Shown one piece after another: positions 57,074 through 64,000 of a stretch of 64,000 bases of DNA. Where the stretch lies: NCBI RefSeq assembly GCF_025643335.1, contig NZ_CP092489.1:4846501-4910500 (forward strand). The letters are read 5' to 3'. Origin of the DNA: Endozoicomonas sp. Mp262. GTDB taxonomy: Bacteria; Pseudomonadota; Gammaproteobacteria; Pseudomonadales; Endozoicomonadaceae. Position numbers and translations under genes: made by a program. The notes under the pieces are model-generated. The model did no database searches, was not told where the DNA came from, and saw nothing but the letters and a program-made list of their open reading frames with translations. The stretch's first letter is position 1; each line of letters starts with the position of its first letter.

Positions 57074-58717
57074 TTAATTACGGGCCTGTCCAGCCATGAT
57101 TACCTCTGCCTTCTCTGTACCGGCAAGTGGTTTTTCCATTGCTCCGGAAAAAGCTCCGGAAAAAGCTTCAGGGAAAGACAGTGACAACTCATCCATCACG
57201 GATGCCTTGTCACTATCCAGCACTACCAGGGCAGCACTATCGATACCACGGGTGACAAAATCAGGTACCCGAACCCCCATCACCAGAGCCAACACCAGAG
57301 TGGCAGCGATAGGCGCTACTGTCATAAAGCCCAGCCCCCCACGCTTAACGTTTGCTGGCGCCTCTCCGAAGACACAGTCAGAAATCACTTTGACGAATCC
57401 CGCCAGTACCACCGTCAAAAGCAGCATCAAAAGGATAAACAGCACTGTATGACCAGAGCTGATACCTGCCGTCACAATCGAGAATTCACTCAGAAAAATA
57501 CTGAAAGGCGGTACACCACTGAGGGCCAGCAGACCTCCAGCAAGAATTAAACCTGTTTTGGGTGCCACCTTAATCAGACCTTTCACCACGCCCATATCCC
57601 GGGAGCCATATTTCAGCAGGACATTACCGGAGGCACAAAACAGCAGCGCCTTGACAATGCTATGGTTGATCATATGGAATAACCCAGCCACGGCACCTAA
57701 GGGTCCAAGACCAATAGCCAATGTCACCAGCCCCATATTTTCCACACTACTGTAGGCAAGCTTCCGCTTGATATCTTTCTGGGTCAGGATAAAGAAAGCA
57801 GCAACGGCCACGGACATAACACCAAAGCCCAGCAGCAAATACTGTGGAAAACCGGTTCCCAGCACTTTTACGGTAATAATGTAGTAACGCAGGATCACCA
57901 GCAGGGCACAGTTCAGCAAACCCGCAGATAACAATGCAGATACCGGACTTGGCGCTTCAGAGTGCGCATCCGGCAACCAGGCATGCATGGGGAACAGGCC
58001 AGTCTTGGTACCAAAACCCACCAGGGCAAAGACAAAGGCCAGCTGCACCAGAACCGGATCAAGCAATACCGCCTGATTACGAATTTCTGTCCACAGAATG
58101 GCATGAGCCGGATCACTGATCACCGCCGCCGCATTGGAATAGGTCAGGATTGAGCCAAACAGGCCAAAGGCCACACCCACTGAACAGATCATAATGTACT
58201 TCCAGGCAGCCTCCAGAGAAGATCGCTTGCCATAAAAGCCCACCAGAAAAACAGAGCTGATGGTGGTTGCCTCAATACCTACCCACATCATAATGACGTT
58301 ATTGGAGACAACCGCCAGAATCATGGTGGCCAGGAACAGATTAAACAGTCCGTAATAAGTGGCCACCTGTCGTGCTGTCAGCTCGCCTTCACGGTATTCA
58401 TGACCTATATAACCAATGGAATAAATACCGGTGATCAGGGCCACCAGCCCCAGCACCCCCAGCACCAGCGCAGATAATCCGTCCAGGTAAAACCATTGGT
58501 TGGCAGCCATAACAGAGCCATCAGCCAGTGAAGAGCCACTGGAAGCCACCGAAATGGCCAGGGTCATGGTGATCAGGAAAACCAGCACTGTTCCCAGAGC
58601 GTGCACCGTGGTTGAAAAACGGTAACCTGTATTTTCAGAACGGCAACAAATAAACGACAGTAGCGATGCAATCAAGGGCACCGTAATTGCATTAAGGAGC
58701 AAAGTTGAAGATGACAT
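57074..58717 (-). CDS. hyfF: Hydrogenase-4 antiporter-like subunit HyfF
   Basis: NuoN/MrpD-like membrane subunit (547 residues, ~14 membrane segments) of the Hyf complex. Conserved: WVGIEATTISSVFLVGFY, GTKTGLFPMHAWLPDAHSEAPSPVSALLSAGLLNCALLVILRY, and KDIKRKLAYSSVENMGL with Lys in the putative proton path. It is one of three antiporter-like subunits (HyfB, HyfD, HyfF) in the operon. It begins 7 bp after the hyfE stop. Confidence 0.93.
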   Translation of the reverse strand: MSSSTLLLNAITVPLIASLLSFICCRSENTGYRFSTTVHALGTVLVFLITMTLAISVASSGSSLADGSVMAANQWFYLDGLSALVLGVLGLVALITGIYSIGYIGHEYREGELTARQVATYYGLFNLFLATMILAVVSNNVIMMWVGIEATTISSVFLVGFYGKRSSLEAAWKYIMICSVGVAFGLFGSILTYSNAAAVISDPAHAILWTEIRNQAVLLDPVLVQLAFVFALVGFGTKTGLFPMHAWLPDAHSEAPSPVSALLSAGLLNCALLVILRYYIITVKVLGTGFPQYLLLGFGVMSVAVAAFFILTQKDIKRKLAYSSVENMGLVTLAIGLGPLGAVAGLFHMINHSIVKALLFCASGNVLLKYGSRDMGVVKGLIKVAPKTGLILAGGLLALSGVPPFSIFLSEFSIVTAGISSGHTVLFILLMLLLTVVLAGFVKVISDCVFGEAPANVKRGGLGFMTVAPIAATLVLALVMGVRVPDFVTRGIDSAALVVLDSDKASVMDELSLSFPEAFSGAFSGAMEKPLAGTEKAEVIMAGQARN

Positions 58718-58724
58718 TAATTAA

Positions 58725-59375
58725 TTACCCCTTAAGCTGCATCAGCTGCCTGGCATCCAGTGTCTGCAGCTTTTTGTAGATATGACGGGCCAGAATCACC
58801 ATAAAGCCAACGGCAAATACAGCATCAGTGGTCACGCCGATTTCCACCAGACCCGACGCCTTGTTAGCCAGTAGCGCCAAGGTCAGGGAAGCACCATTTT
58901 CCATAAGGCAGTAGCCAAATAACTGCTTGAGTATGTTGCGCTGGGAAACCACGCAGAGTACTCCCAGGAAAAAATGCCCCAGGGACACAGCCAGGGCAGG
59001 CTTAAGGCCGGACACCAGAGGTAATTCCACCCCTTCCACCGCTTTAAAGCTCACCAGTACAATGACAATACCCGCCAGCAGTAACCAGCCAAAATGAATT
59101 TCTGACTGGTCAGCAACGGTATCCTGCATCTTCCCAAAAGCACGGTAGAGCAACAGTGGCAATGCCACCACCTTGGTGATAAAAGCGGTTGCCGCCCATT
59201 CAAACAGCGGTTCCGCCTGGACACTGCTGGCAATGGCAATAAAGGTCAGCACCAGCACTATGGACTGCAGCGAATAAAGGCAGGCGGCAGCCTTGGGCTT
59301 GCGGACACCGATAATCACCAGCGAGGTGACAATCAGCAATCCGGCAAGGTTGTTGATTAGAAGTTCTCCAGACAT
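58725..59375 (-). CDS. hyfE: Hydrogenase-4 membrane subunit HyfE
   Basis: 216 residues, the E. coli HyfE length, with about seven membrane segments. NuoK-like C-terminal half (YCLMENGASLTLALLANKASGLVEIGVTTDAVFAVGFMVIL). It probably takes part in the membrane arm of the hydrogenase. Located between hyfD and hyfF, as in E. coli. Confidence 0.93.
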   Translation of the reverse strand: MSGELLINNLAGLLIVTSLVIIGVRKPKAAACLYSLQSIVLVLTFIAIASSVQAEPLFEWAATAFITKVVALPLLLYRAFGKMQDTVADQSEIHFGWLLLAGIVIVLVSFKAVEGVELPLVSGLKPALAVSLGHFFLGVLCVVSQRNILKQLFGYCLMENGASLTLALLANKASGLVEIGVTTDAVFAVGFMVILARHIYKKLQTLDARQLMQLKG

Positions 59376-59452
59376 TAGGGTTCCTTCAACATTCCTTCTT
59401 GTTACAAAAGACAGCTCCCGGAGCTGCCTTTTTCACCGGTGGCTATTTATGA

Positions 59453-60889
59453 TCAAGACAGCCAGGCCGCTGCAATCACACTGGAAAACAGCGACATAAT
59501 GGTCAGCACGATTAGTACGGATTTCATAGAGGCTGGCAACGGCTGGGATGAGGCGCAGGCCTCTGAGGGCTCACCCACCACTGCCTTGCCAAACCAGTAG
59601 AGAATCCAGCCAAAGCTCATTACTGATTCAATCAGGGCAATCACCAGTATCGGCATCAGCCAGCTATGCTCTGCAGACAGTGCAAAGCCAGAGGCAAACA
59701 GTGGAAACTTGCTGAAAAAACCGTTGAATGGCGGTACACCGGTAATGGCCAGGGCAGCCACACAGAAGCCCACACCCAGTAACGGTTGAGCTTTAATAAT
59801 TCCCTTCAGTTGCGGCAACATACGGGTGCCACAGGTATAGCTGAGGGAACCCGCCACCAGGAAGAACAGGCTCTTGGCAAAGGCATGGTTGAAGATATAG
59901 GTAATGCCACTTTCAAAGGCCAGGCGAGAACCCAGGGCCGCCATGGACAACGCCAGAAAGATATACGCCAGCTGGGTTATGGTGGAATAGGCCAGTAACC
60001 GCTTCATATCCTTCTGGGGCAGGTACATCACAAAGCCAAACACCATGGTGATAATGGCGCTGATTACACCCACCATGCCCACTATCTCGGGAATATGACC
60101 CGCAGACCATACTGCACGGGCAAAGATATACACACCCACTTTTACCATGGAGGCGGCGTGTAAATAGGCACTGACCGGAGTCGGTGCGTTCATGGCATCA
60201 GGCAGCCAGACATGGAGTGGCCACTGGGCTGATTTACCCCAGGCCGCCAGCAGCACACCCAGCATTACGATGGTCTTGGTGCTGTCATCCAGCTGAGCCA
60301 GGGCACTGACAGCAAAAGAGCCGGTTCCGTGGAACAGAAAGCCCGCAGCAATAAACAGCCCCAGTGAGGCCAAGTGAGTGACCACCAATGCTTTTAGTGC
60401 TGCCCGGAAAGATTCCGGCTTCTGGTAATAACCAATCAACGACCAGGAGCAACCACCGGTAATTTCAAAAAACAGCAGTTGTCCCAATACCGTAGACGAC
60501 AGTACCAGCCCAGCCATGGCACCGATAAACACCAGCAGAAACGCATAGTAGCGAGGCTTACCATCCTGAGGGTGCTCCCGGTTGCCATCGGTCATATAAC
60601 CCAGGGAATACTGGCAGACCAGAAAGCCCAGACAGACCACAGCCACCGCAATCAGTGTGCTGACCTTATCAATGGTAAAACCAAAAAGCTCCACCTGTCC
60701 GGCAGACAGCAAGGTATAATGAACCGGTTCGGCACCATGCCTGAAAAAGCTATAGGCCAGTGCCAGTGTACCCAGCGAAGCCAGCGCCGAAACTATCTGG
60801 CCGATTCTGCGGGCCTGTCCCGGCATAAAAATAATCGATATTGCCCCAATAAACGGGAACAACAGGGTAAACAGGGCGATTGATTCCAT
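59453..60889 (-). CDS. hyfD: Hydrogenase-4 antiporter-like subunit HyfD
   Basis: 478 residues (E. coli HyfD 479), ~13 membrane segments. Core motifs of NuoL/M/N-type proteins: FFEITGGCSWSLIGYYQ, WGKSAQWPLHVWLPDAMNAPTPVSAYLHAASMVKVGVYIFAR, KDMKRLLAYSTITQLAYI and FNHAFAKSLFFLVAGSL. The Lys residues in the second and third motifs are the usual proton-path positions. Presence of HyfD distinguishes this operon from the hyc (FHL-1) type. Confidence 0.94.
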   Translation of the reverse strand: MESIALFTLLFPFIGAISIIFMPGQARRIGQIVSALASLGTLALAYSFFRHGAEPVHYTLLSAGQVELFGFTIDKVSTLIAVAVVCLGFLVCQYSLGYMTDGNREHPQDGKPRYYAFLLVFIGAMAGLVLSSTVLGQLLFFEITGGCSWSLIGYYQKPESFRAALKALVVTHLASLGLFIAAGFLFHGTGSFAVSALAQLDDSTKTIVMLGVLLAAWGKSAQWPLHVWLPDAMNAPTPVSAYLHAASMVKVGVYIFARAVWSAGHIPEIVGMVGVISAIITMVFGFVMYLPQKDMKRLLAYSTITQLAYIFLALSMAALGSRLAFESGITYIFNHAFAKSLFFLVAGSLSYTCGTRMLPQLKGIIKAQPLLGVGFCVAALAITGVPPFNGFFSKFPLFASGFALSAEHSWLMPILVIALIESVMSFGWILYWFGKAVVGEPSEACASSQPLPASMKSVLIVLTIMSLFSSVIAAAWLS

Positions 60890-60907
60890 AGTTCTTGTTT
60901 CCTCTCC

Positions 60908-61861
60908 TTACAGCCCGGTCAGATAGAAAACGAAACCCAGCACCGCCACACCAAAACCGGACCAGGTCAGGTGGTGGGTTTTCACGAACCGTGTCCGTGC
61001 AACACTGTTTTCAACCAGGCCTGCAATCAGGAACACCACAAACAGCTTGGCTAACATGGCAAGGGTTCCACCCAGAACCGGAACCAGACCAAAACTTGCC
61101 GCCTTGCCAAAGGGAACAAAAATGGATAGGAACAGCATGGCTACCACCAACTGTTTCAGCCCCAGAGCCAATTTCATCAGCGCCAGTCCGGAACCCGCGT
61201 ATTCAGTCACCGGGCCTTCCTGTAATTCCTGTTCAGCCTCTGCGGCGTCAAAGGGCAACTTACCCATTTCAATAAACACGGCAAAGGCACAGGCCGCACC
61301 CGCCATCATGGTAGCCATGGGAGATGTCCAGGGAGCCGTGGCCATAGTGGTGCTGATCAATCCCAGGTCGGTGGTTCCGGCAATAATGGCCATAACAATA
61401 ATGGCCAGCATCAGAGTCGGTTCCACCAGCACCCCAAGGGTCAATTCACGGCTGGAGCCAATGCCCGCAAACATACTGCCGGAATCCAGACCCGACAGGG
61501 AAAAGAAGAAGCGGAAAATGGCAAACAGATAGATATCGGTGATGATATCTCCGGCCACCGGAAATGGAGAGTGGTTGGTCACGGCAGGCAGCGCCATGGC
61601 CACCAGCAACATGGAAGCAACCAGCACATAGGGTGTGATCACAAAAATCACACCGGCATTGGCTGGAGCCACCTCCTGGCGTCGGAGCAGTTTGAAAATA
61701 TCCCGGTAATCCTGCAACACCCCCGGCCCCTGGCGGGAGTGCATTTTAGCGCGGATCTGTCGGGAAAAGCCGGTTGCCAAAGGGGCAAGACCGAGCAATA
61801 GCAACGCCTGAATAATGGCAAGCGCCATCATCCCGGCACTGGGCATTTCAAGTCCCTGCAT
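60908..61861 (-). CDS. hyfC: Hydrogenase-4 membrane subunit HyfC
   Basis: NuoH-like anchor subunit (317 residues, ~8 helices) that links the membrane arm to the small subunit. Conserved: GFSRQIRAKMHSRQGPGVLQDYRDIFKLLRRQE near the N-terminus and MGKLPFDAAEAEQELQEGPVTEYAGSGLALMKLA, including the FDAAEAEQEL loop of the quinone-site-like region. Starts at the hyfB stop base. Confidence 0.95.
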   Translation of the reverse strand: MQGLEMPSAGMMALAIIQALLLLGLAPLATGFSRQIRAKMHSRQGPGVLQDYRDIFKLLRRQEVAPANAGVIFVITPYVLVASMLLVAMALPAVTNHSPFPVAGDIITDIYLFAIFRFFFSLSGLDSGSMFAGIGSSRELTLGVLVEPTLMLAIIVMAIIAGTTDLGLISTTMATAPWTSPMATMMAGAACAFAVFIEMGKLPFDAAEAEQELQEGPVTEYAGSGLALMKLALGLKQLVVAMLFLSIFVPFGKAASFGLVPVLGGTLAMLAKLFVVFLIAGLVENSVARTRFVKTHHLTWSGFGVAVLGFVFYLTGL

Positions 61862-63888
61862 TATTTCACTCCCAGGTCATAAGGAACCATCAACAACAGC
61901 ACCAGAATAATCACCATATAAAGGCAATAAATGCGGAAGTCACCATGCTGCAAACGGCGAATGGCTTCGCCCACTCGTTGTACCAGTCGGGCCACTGGCA
62001 AAATAATCCGGTTATCAAGAAACGGCTCAGCTTGCCGGGCTGCATGGGTAGTAAACGACAACATTCTGGACAGGGCCGGCGATGGATCCAAAACCCTGCG
62101 CATGATATAAAGAGGCGCAAACATGGTTCTGAGGGTATGGGTAAAGCCGCCAGCAGTAATGGACATCCGTTGTTCATAGGCATAACCACAGGCCCACGGA
62201 TCACCTTTATGGCGACGCTGAAGCTTGGGTCCCCTGAACAGGGCCAGAAGAACAACCGGAACCAGTAACATGGCTAGCAAGGCAATGGTAATAACCGGTG
62301 CAGAGAGAATCGCCTGGGTTGAATCCGCAGGTATCAGCGCCATGCCCTGATGAACGGCTACAGGTTCTACCTGAACCAGACTGGCCGCAATACCGGAGAT
62401 TACCGGGGCAATCCAGGGTGAACCCAGTCCCAGAACAATACAGAGAATAGCCAGTAACATGATGCCGAAAATCATCGGCTTTGGCACTTCAGTGGCTTTG
62501 GCAGCCTGGTCAGACCTCGGTGCACCACAGAAACAAACACCATAGACCTTAACAAAACACATGCAGGCCAGGGCACCGGTAATAGCCAGCATGATAATGG
62601 CTGCCGGCCCTGCTATTGCCTGCCCCATAAGAGCAGTCTTGCTCATACCTAACAAGGACTGGTAAATAAACCATTCACTGACAAAGCCGTTTAAGGGAGG
62701 CAATGCTGAAATGGCCATAGTTCCGATCAGGAAGGCAATGGCCGTATAAGGCATCCGTTTCGCCAGACCACCCATTTTCTCCATATCCTTGGTATGCAGC
62801 CGGTAGATAACGGAACCTGCACCCAGGAATAACAACCCTTTAAAGACCGCATGGTTGATCAGGTGGTAAAGGCCTCCCAACAGACCCAGAACTGCCATAG
62901 TGGTGTTTCCGGTTGCCATGCCAATCATGCCTACACCGACACCCATCAGGATGATGCCGATGTTCTCGACGGTGTGGTAAGCCAGTAAACGTTTAATGTC
63001 GTGTTCTGCCAGGGCATAGAGTACACCCAGAACGGAGGAAACAGCTCCCACCGCCAGCACCAGATAGCCCCACCAGAGAACCTGGGCCTGCAGGAAAACA
63101 ATTCCCACTTTAATAATCCCAAATACCCCGATCTTGACCATGACCCCGGACATCAGGGCAGAGCCATGGGAAGGTGCGGCAGGGTGTGCCTTGGGCAGCC
63201 AGCCATGGAGGGCGATAATACCCGCCTTGGCCCCAAACCCGAGAAACGCCAGAATAAAGATCACAGAGGCTTCCCAGACCGGAAGGTCAAGGCCATTAAA
63301 TTCAGAGAAGTTAAGGCTACCGGAAGCCCGGTATAACAGGTAAAAGGCCACCATGATCAATACTGAACCGGCATGGGCAAACATAAAATACTGCAGCCCG
63401 GCAGCCACTGATTTATCGCTCTGCTCTGCCAATACCAGGAAGTATGAGGCCAGGGACATCATCTCGAAGAAGACGATAAAGTAAAAGGCATTGTCCGAAA
63501 CTACCAGGGCCACCATTGAAGCGATAAACAGGTTCATAAAGAACCCCAATGCCCAGGCACCCTTACCTTCATACTCCTTCATATAGGCAAAGGAATAGAG
63601 CGAAGCGGCAATCACCACAATGGAAATCACCAGCACCATAAAAGCGGATAGCGGGTCCAGCCGGAGGGTAAAATCAGCAAAATAAAAGGGACTATAAACT
63701 GCAGTAACCAGAGTCTGCCCCTTCAGCAAAACTGGCGCTGAAGCCAACACTCCAGAGATCCCCCCCAGAGTGCTCAGTATTCCCGCGAACCGTGATGCCT
63801 GCCGGTCTGAGCGATGACAAAGCAGGGAAATAAAAGCACCTGCCAGATACAGCAGAACCGAGGCCAGTAAGTAATTGAAAGCTATCAT
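61861..63888 (-). CDS. hyfB: Hydrogenase-4 antiporter-like subunit HyfB
   Basis: NuoL-like subunit (675 residues, E. coli HyfB 672), ~14 helices. Conserved: FFEMMSLASYFLVLAEQ, FGAKAGIIALHGWLPKAHPAAPSHGSALMSGVMVKIGVFGIIKV, HDIKRLLAYHTVENIGIILMGVG and NHAVFKGLLFLGAGS. The C-terminal ~100 residues are less conserved and end in a further helix (YCLYMVIILVLLLMVP). It is the first complete gene of the hyf operon in the window and overlaps hyfC by one base. Confidence 0.95.
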   Translation of the reverse strand: MIAFNYLLASVLLYLAGAFISLLCHRSDRQASRFAGILSTLGGISGVLASAPVLLKGQTLVTAVYSPFYFADFTLRLDPLSAFMVLVISIVVIAASLYSFAYMKEYEGKGAWALGFFMNLFIASMVALVVSDNAFYFIVFFEMMSLASYFLVLAEQSDKSVAAGLQYFMFAHAGSVLIMVAFYLLYRASGSLNFSEFNGLDLPVWEASVIFILAFLGFGAKAGIIALHGWLPKAHPAAPSHGSALMSGVMVKIGVFGIIKVGIVFLQAQVLWWGYLVLAVGAVSSVLGVLYALAEHDIKRLLAYHTVENIGIILMGVGVGMIGMATGNTTMAVLGLLGGLYHLINHAVFKGLLFLGAGSVIYRLHTKDMEKMGGLAKRMPYTAIAFLIGTMAISALPPLNGFVSEWFIYQSLLGMSKTALMGQAIAGPAAIIMLAITGALACMCFVKVYGVCFCGAPRSDQAAKATEVPKPMIFGIMLLAILCIVLGLGSPWIAPVISGIAASLVQVEPVAVHQGMALIPADSTQAILSAPVITIALLAMLLVPVVLLALFRGPKLQRRHKGDPWACGYAYEQRMSITAGGFTHTLRTMFAPLYIMRRVLDPSPALSRMLSFTTHAARQAEPFLDNRIILPVARLVQRVGEAIRRLQHGDFRIYCLYMVIILVLLLMVPYDLGVK

Positions 63889-63891
63889 GGC

Positions 63892-64000
63892 TTAACTCTG
63901 CGCCTCCAATACAACGGAAGAGACGTCCACAGCCGCTTCTTCAGCACGGCATTTGGCTGTCTCTTTCATAGTTCCTTCTTCCACCAGGACAATAGCTTTG
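63892..64000 (-). CDS. C-terminal end of an upstream gene, possibly hyfA (partial)
   Basis: A minus-strand frame enters from the right edge and stops with TAA at 63892-63894, 3 bp before hyfB. The visible 35 residues read KAIVLVEEGTMKETAKCRAEEAAVDVSSVVLEAQS. Position immediately upstream of hyfB suits hyfA, a 4Fe-4S protein whose Lys/Arg-rich tail (KRREAA-like) this faintly resembles. Too short to be certain. Confidence 0.5.
   Translation of the reverse strand, partial: KAIVLVEEGTMKETAKCRAEEAAVDVSSVVLEAQS

Noticed and set aside
1-64000. tRNA, rRNA genes or a replication origin
   Set aside because: I found no cloverleaf, rRNA-like sequence or DnaA-box cluster by reading; a covariance-model search would settle tRNAs.

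Overview
The window reads as a chromosome segment of a marine, facultatively anaerobic gammaproteobacterium. This rests on gene families and order: slyX, proS, mltC, and a block of DUF2069, hda, a PerM-type permease, DUF2066, purM, purN and DUF3108 that is familiar from Oceanospirillales/Pseudomonadales, plus an enterobacterial/vibrio-style formate hydrogenlyase locus. Moderate GC, several AT-rich orphan secreted proteins and many insertion sequences would fit an Endozoicomonas-like symbiont, but that genus is an inference.

Layout. 1-7.1 kb: housekeeping genes (membrane cold-shock protein, slyX, HIT protein, proS, lytic transglycosylase, acylphosphatase, TlpA-like lipoprotein, dihydroorotate-dehydrogenase-like protein) with one IS. 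7.1-23.8 kb: the hda-purMN-DUF3108 block, gloA, mltC and a PTS-EIIC-like permease, interspersed with AT-rich secreted orphans, an arsC gene with a large in-frame internal deletion, and two hairpin-rich repeats. 23.9-32.1 kb: two unknown envelope-protein genes, each split by an IS4-like element. Removing the IS and one 9-bp target duplication restores each frame exactly (389 and 565 codons). Three indistinguishable copies of one 1645-bp IS and one related 1606-bp IS are present.

32.2-44.4 kb (minus strand): hydN, fdhF, fhlA, fdhD, hypF, hypC, hypD, hypE, hypA, hypB. fdhF contains an in-frame UGA in the selenocysteine context with a hairpin directly downstream. A sigma-54 type promoter lies upstream of hydN. 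44.9-50.3 kb: an accessory island with an AbiL/RloAB-type defence pair. An IS630-like element has cut off the last 19 codons of the ATPase gene, and the orphaned 3' end still sits directly before rloB. An IS66-family element follows. 50.4-52.7 kb: a four-gene lipoprotein operon (CsgG-like, small lipoprotein, DUF4810, DUF799). 52.9-64 kb (minus strand): hyfB to hyfJ and hycI, a group 4 energy-converting NiFe hydrogenase with three antiporter-like subunits; the end of a further upstream gene runs off the window.

Together the two minus-strand blocks make a nearly complete formate hydrogenlyase system: selenocysteine formate dehydrogenase, electron-transfer proteins, membrane hydrogenase, HypA-F maturation, HycI protease, FdhD and the formate-responsive activator FhlA. 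The island and the lipoprotein operon lie between the two halves.
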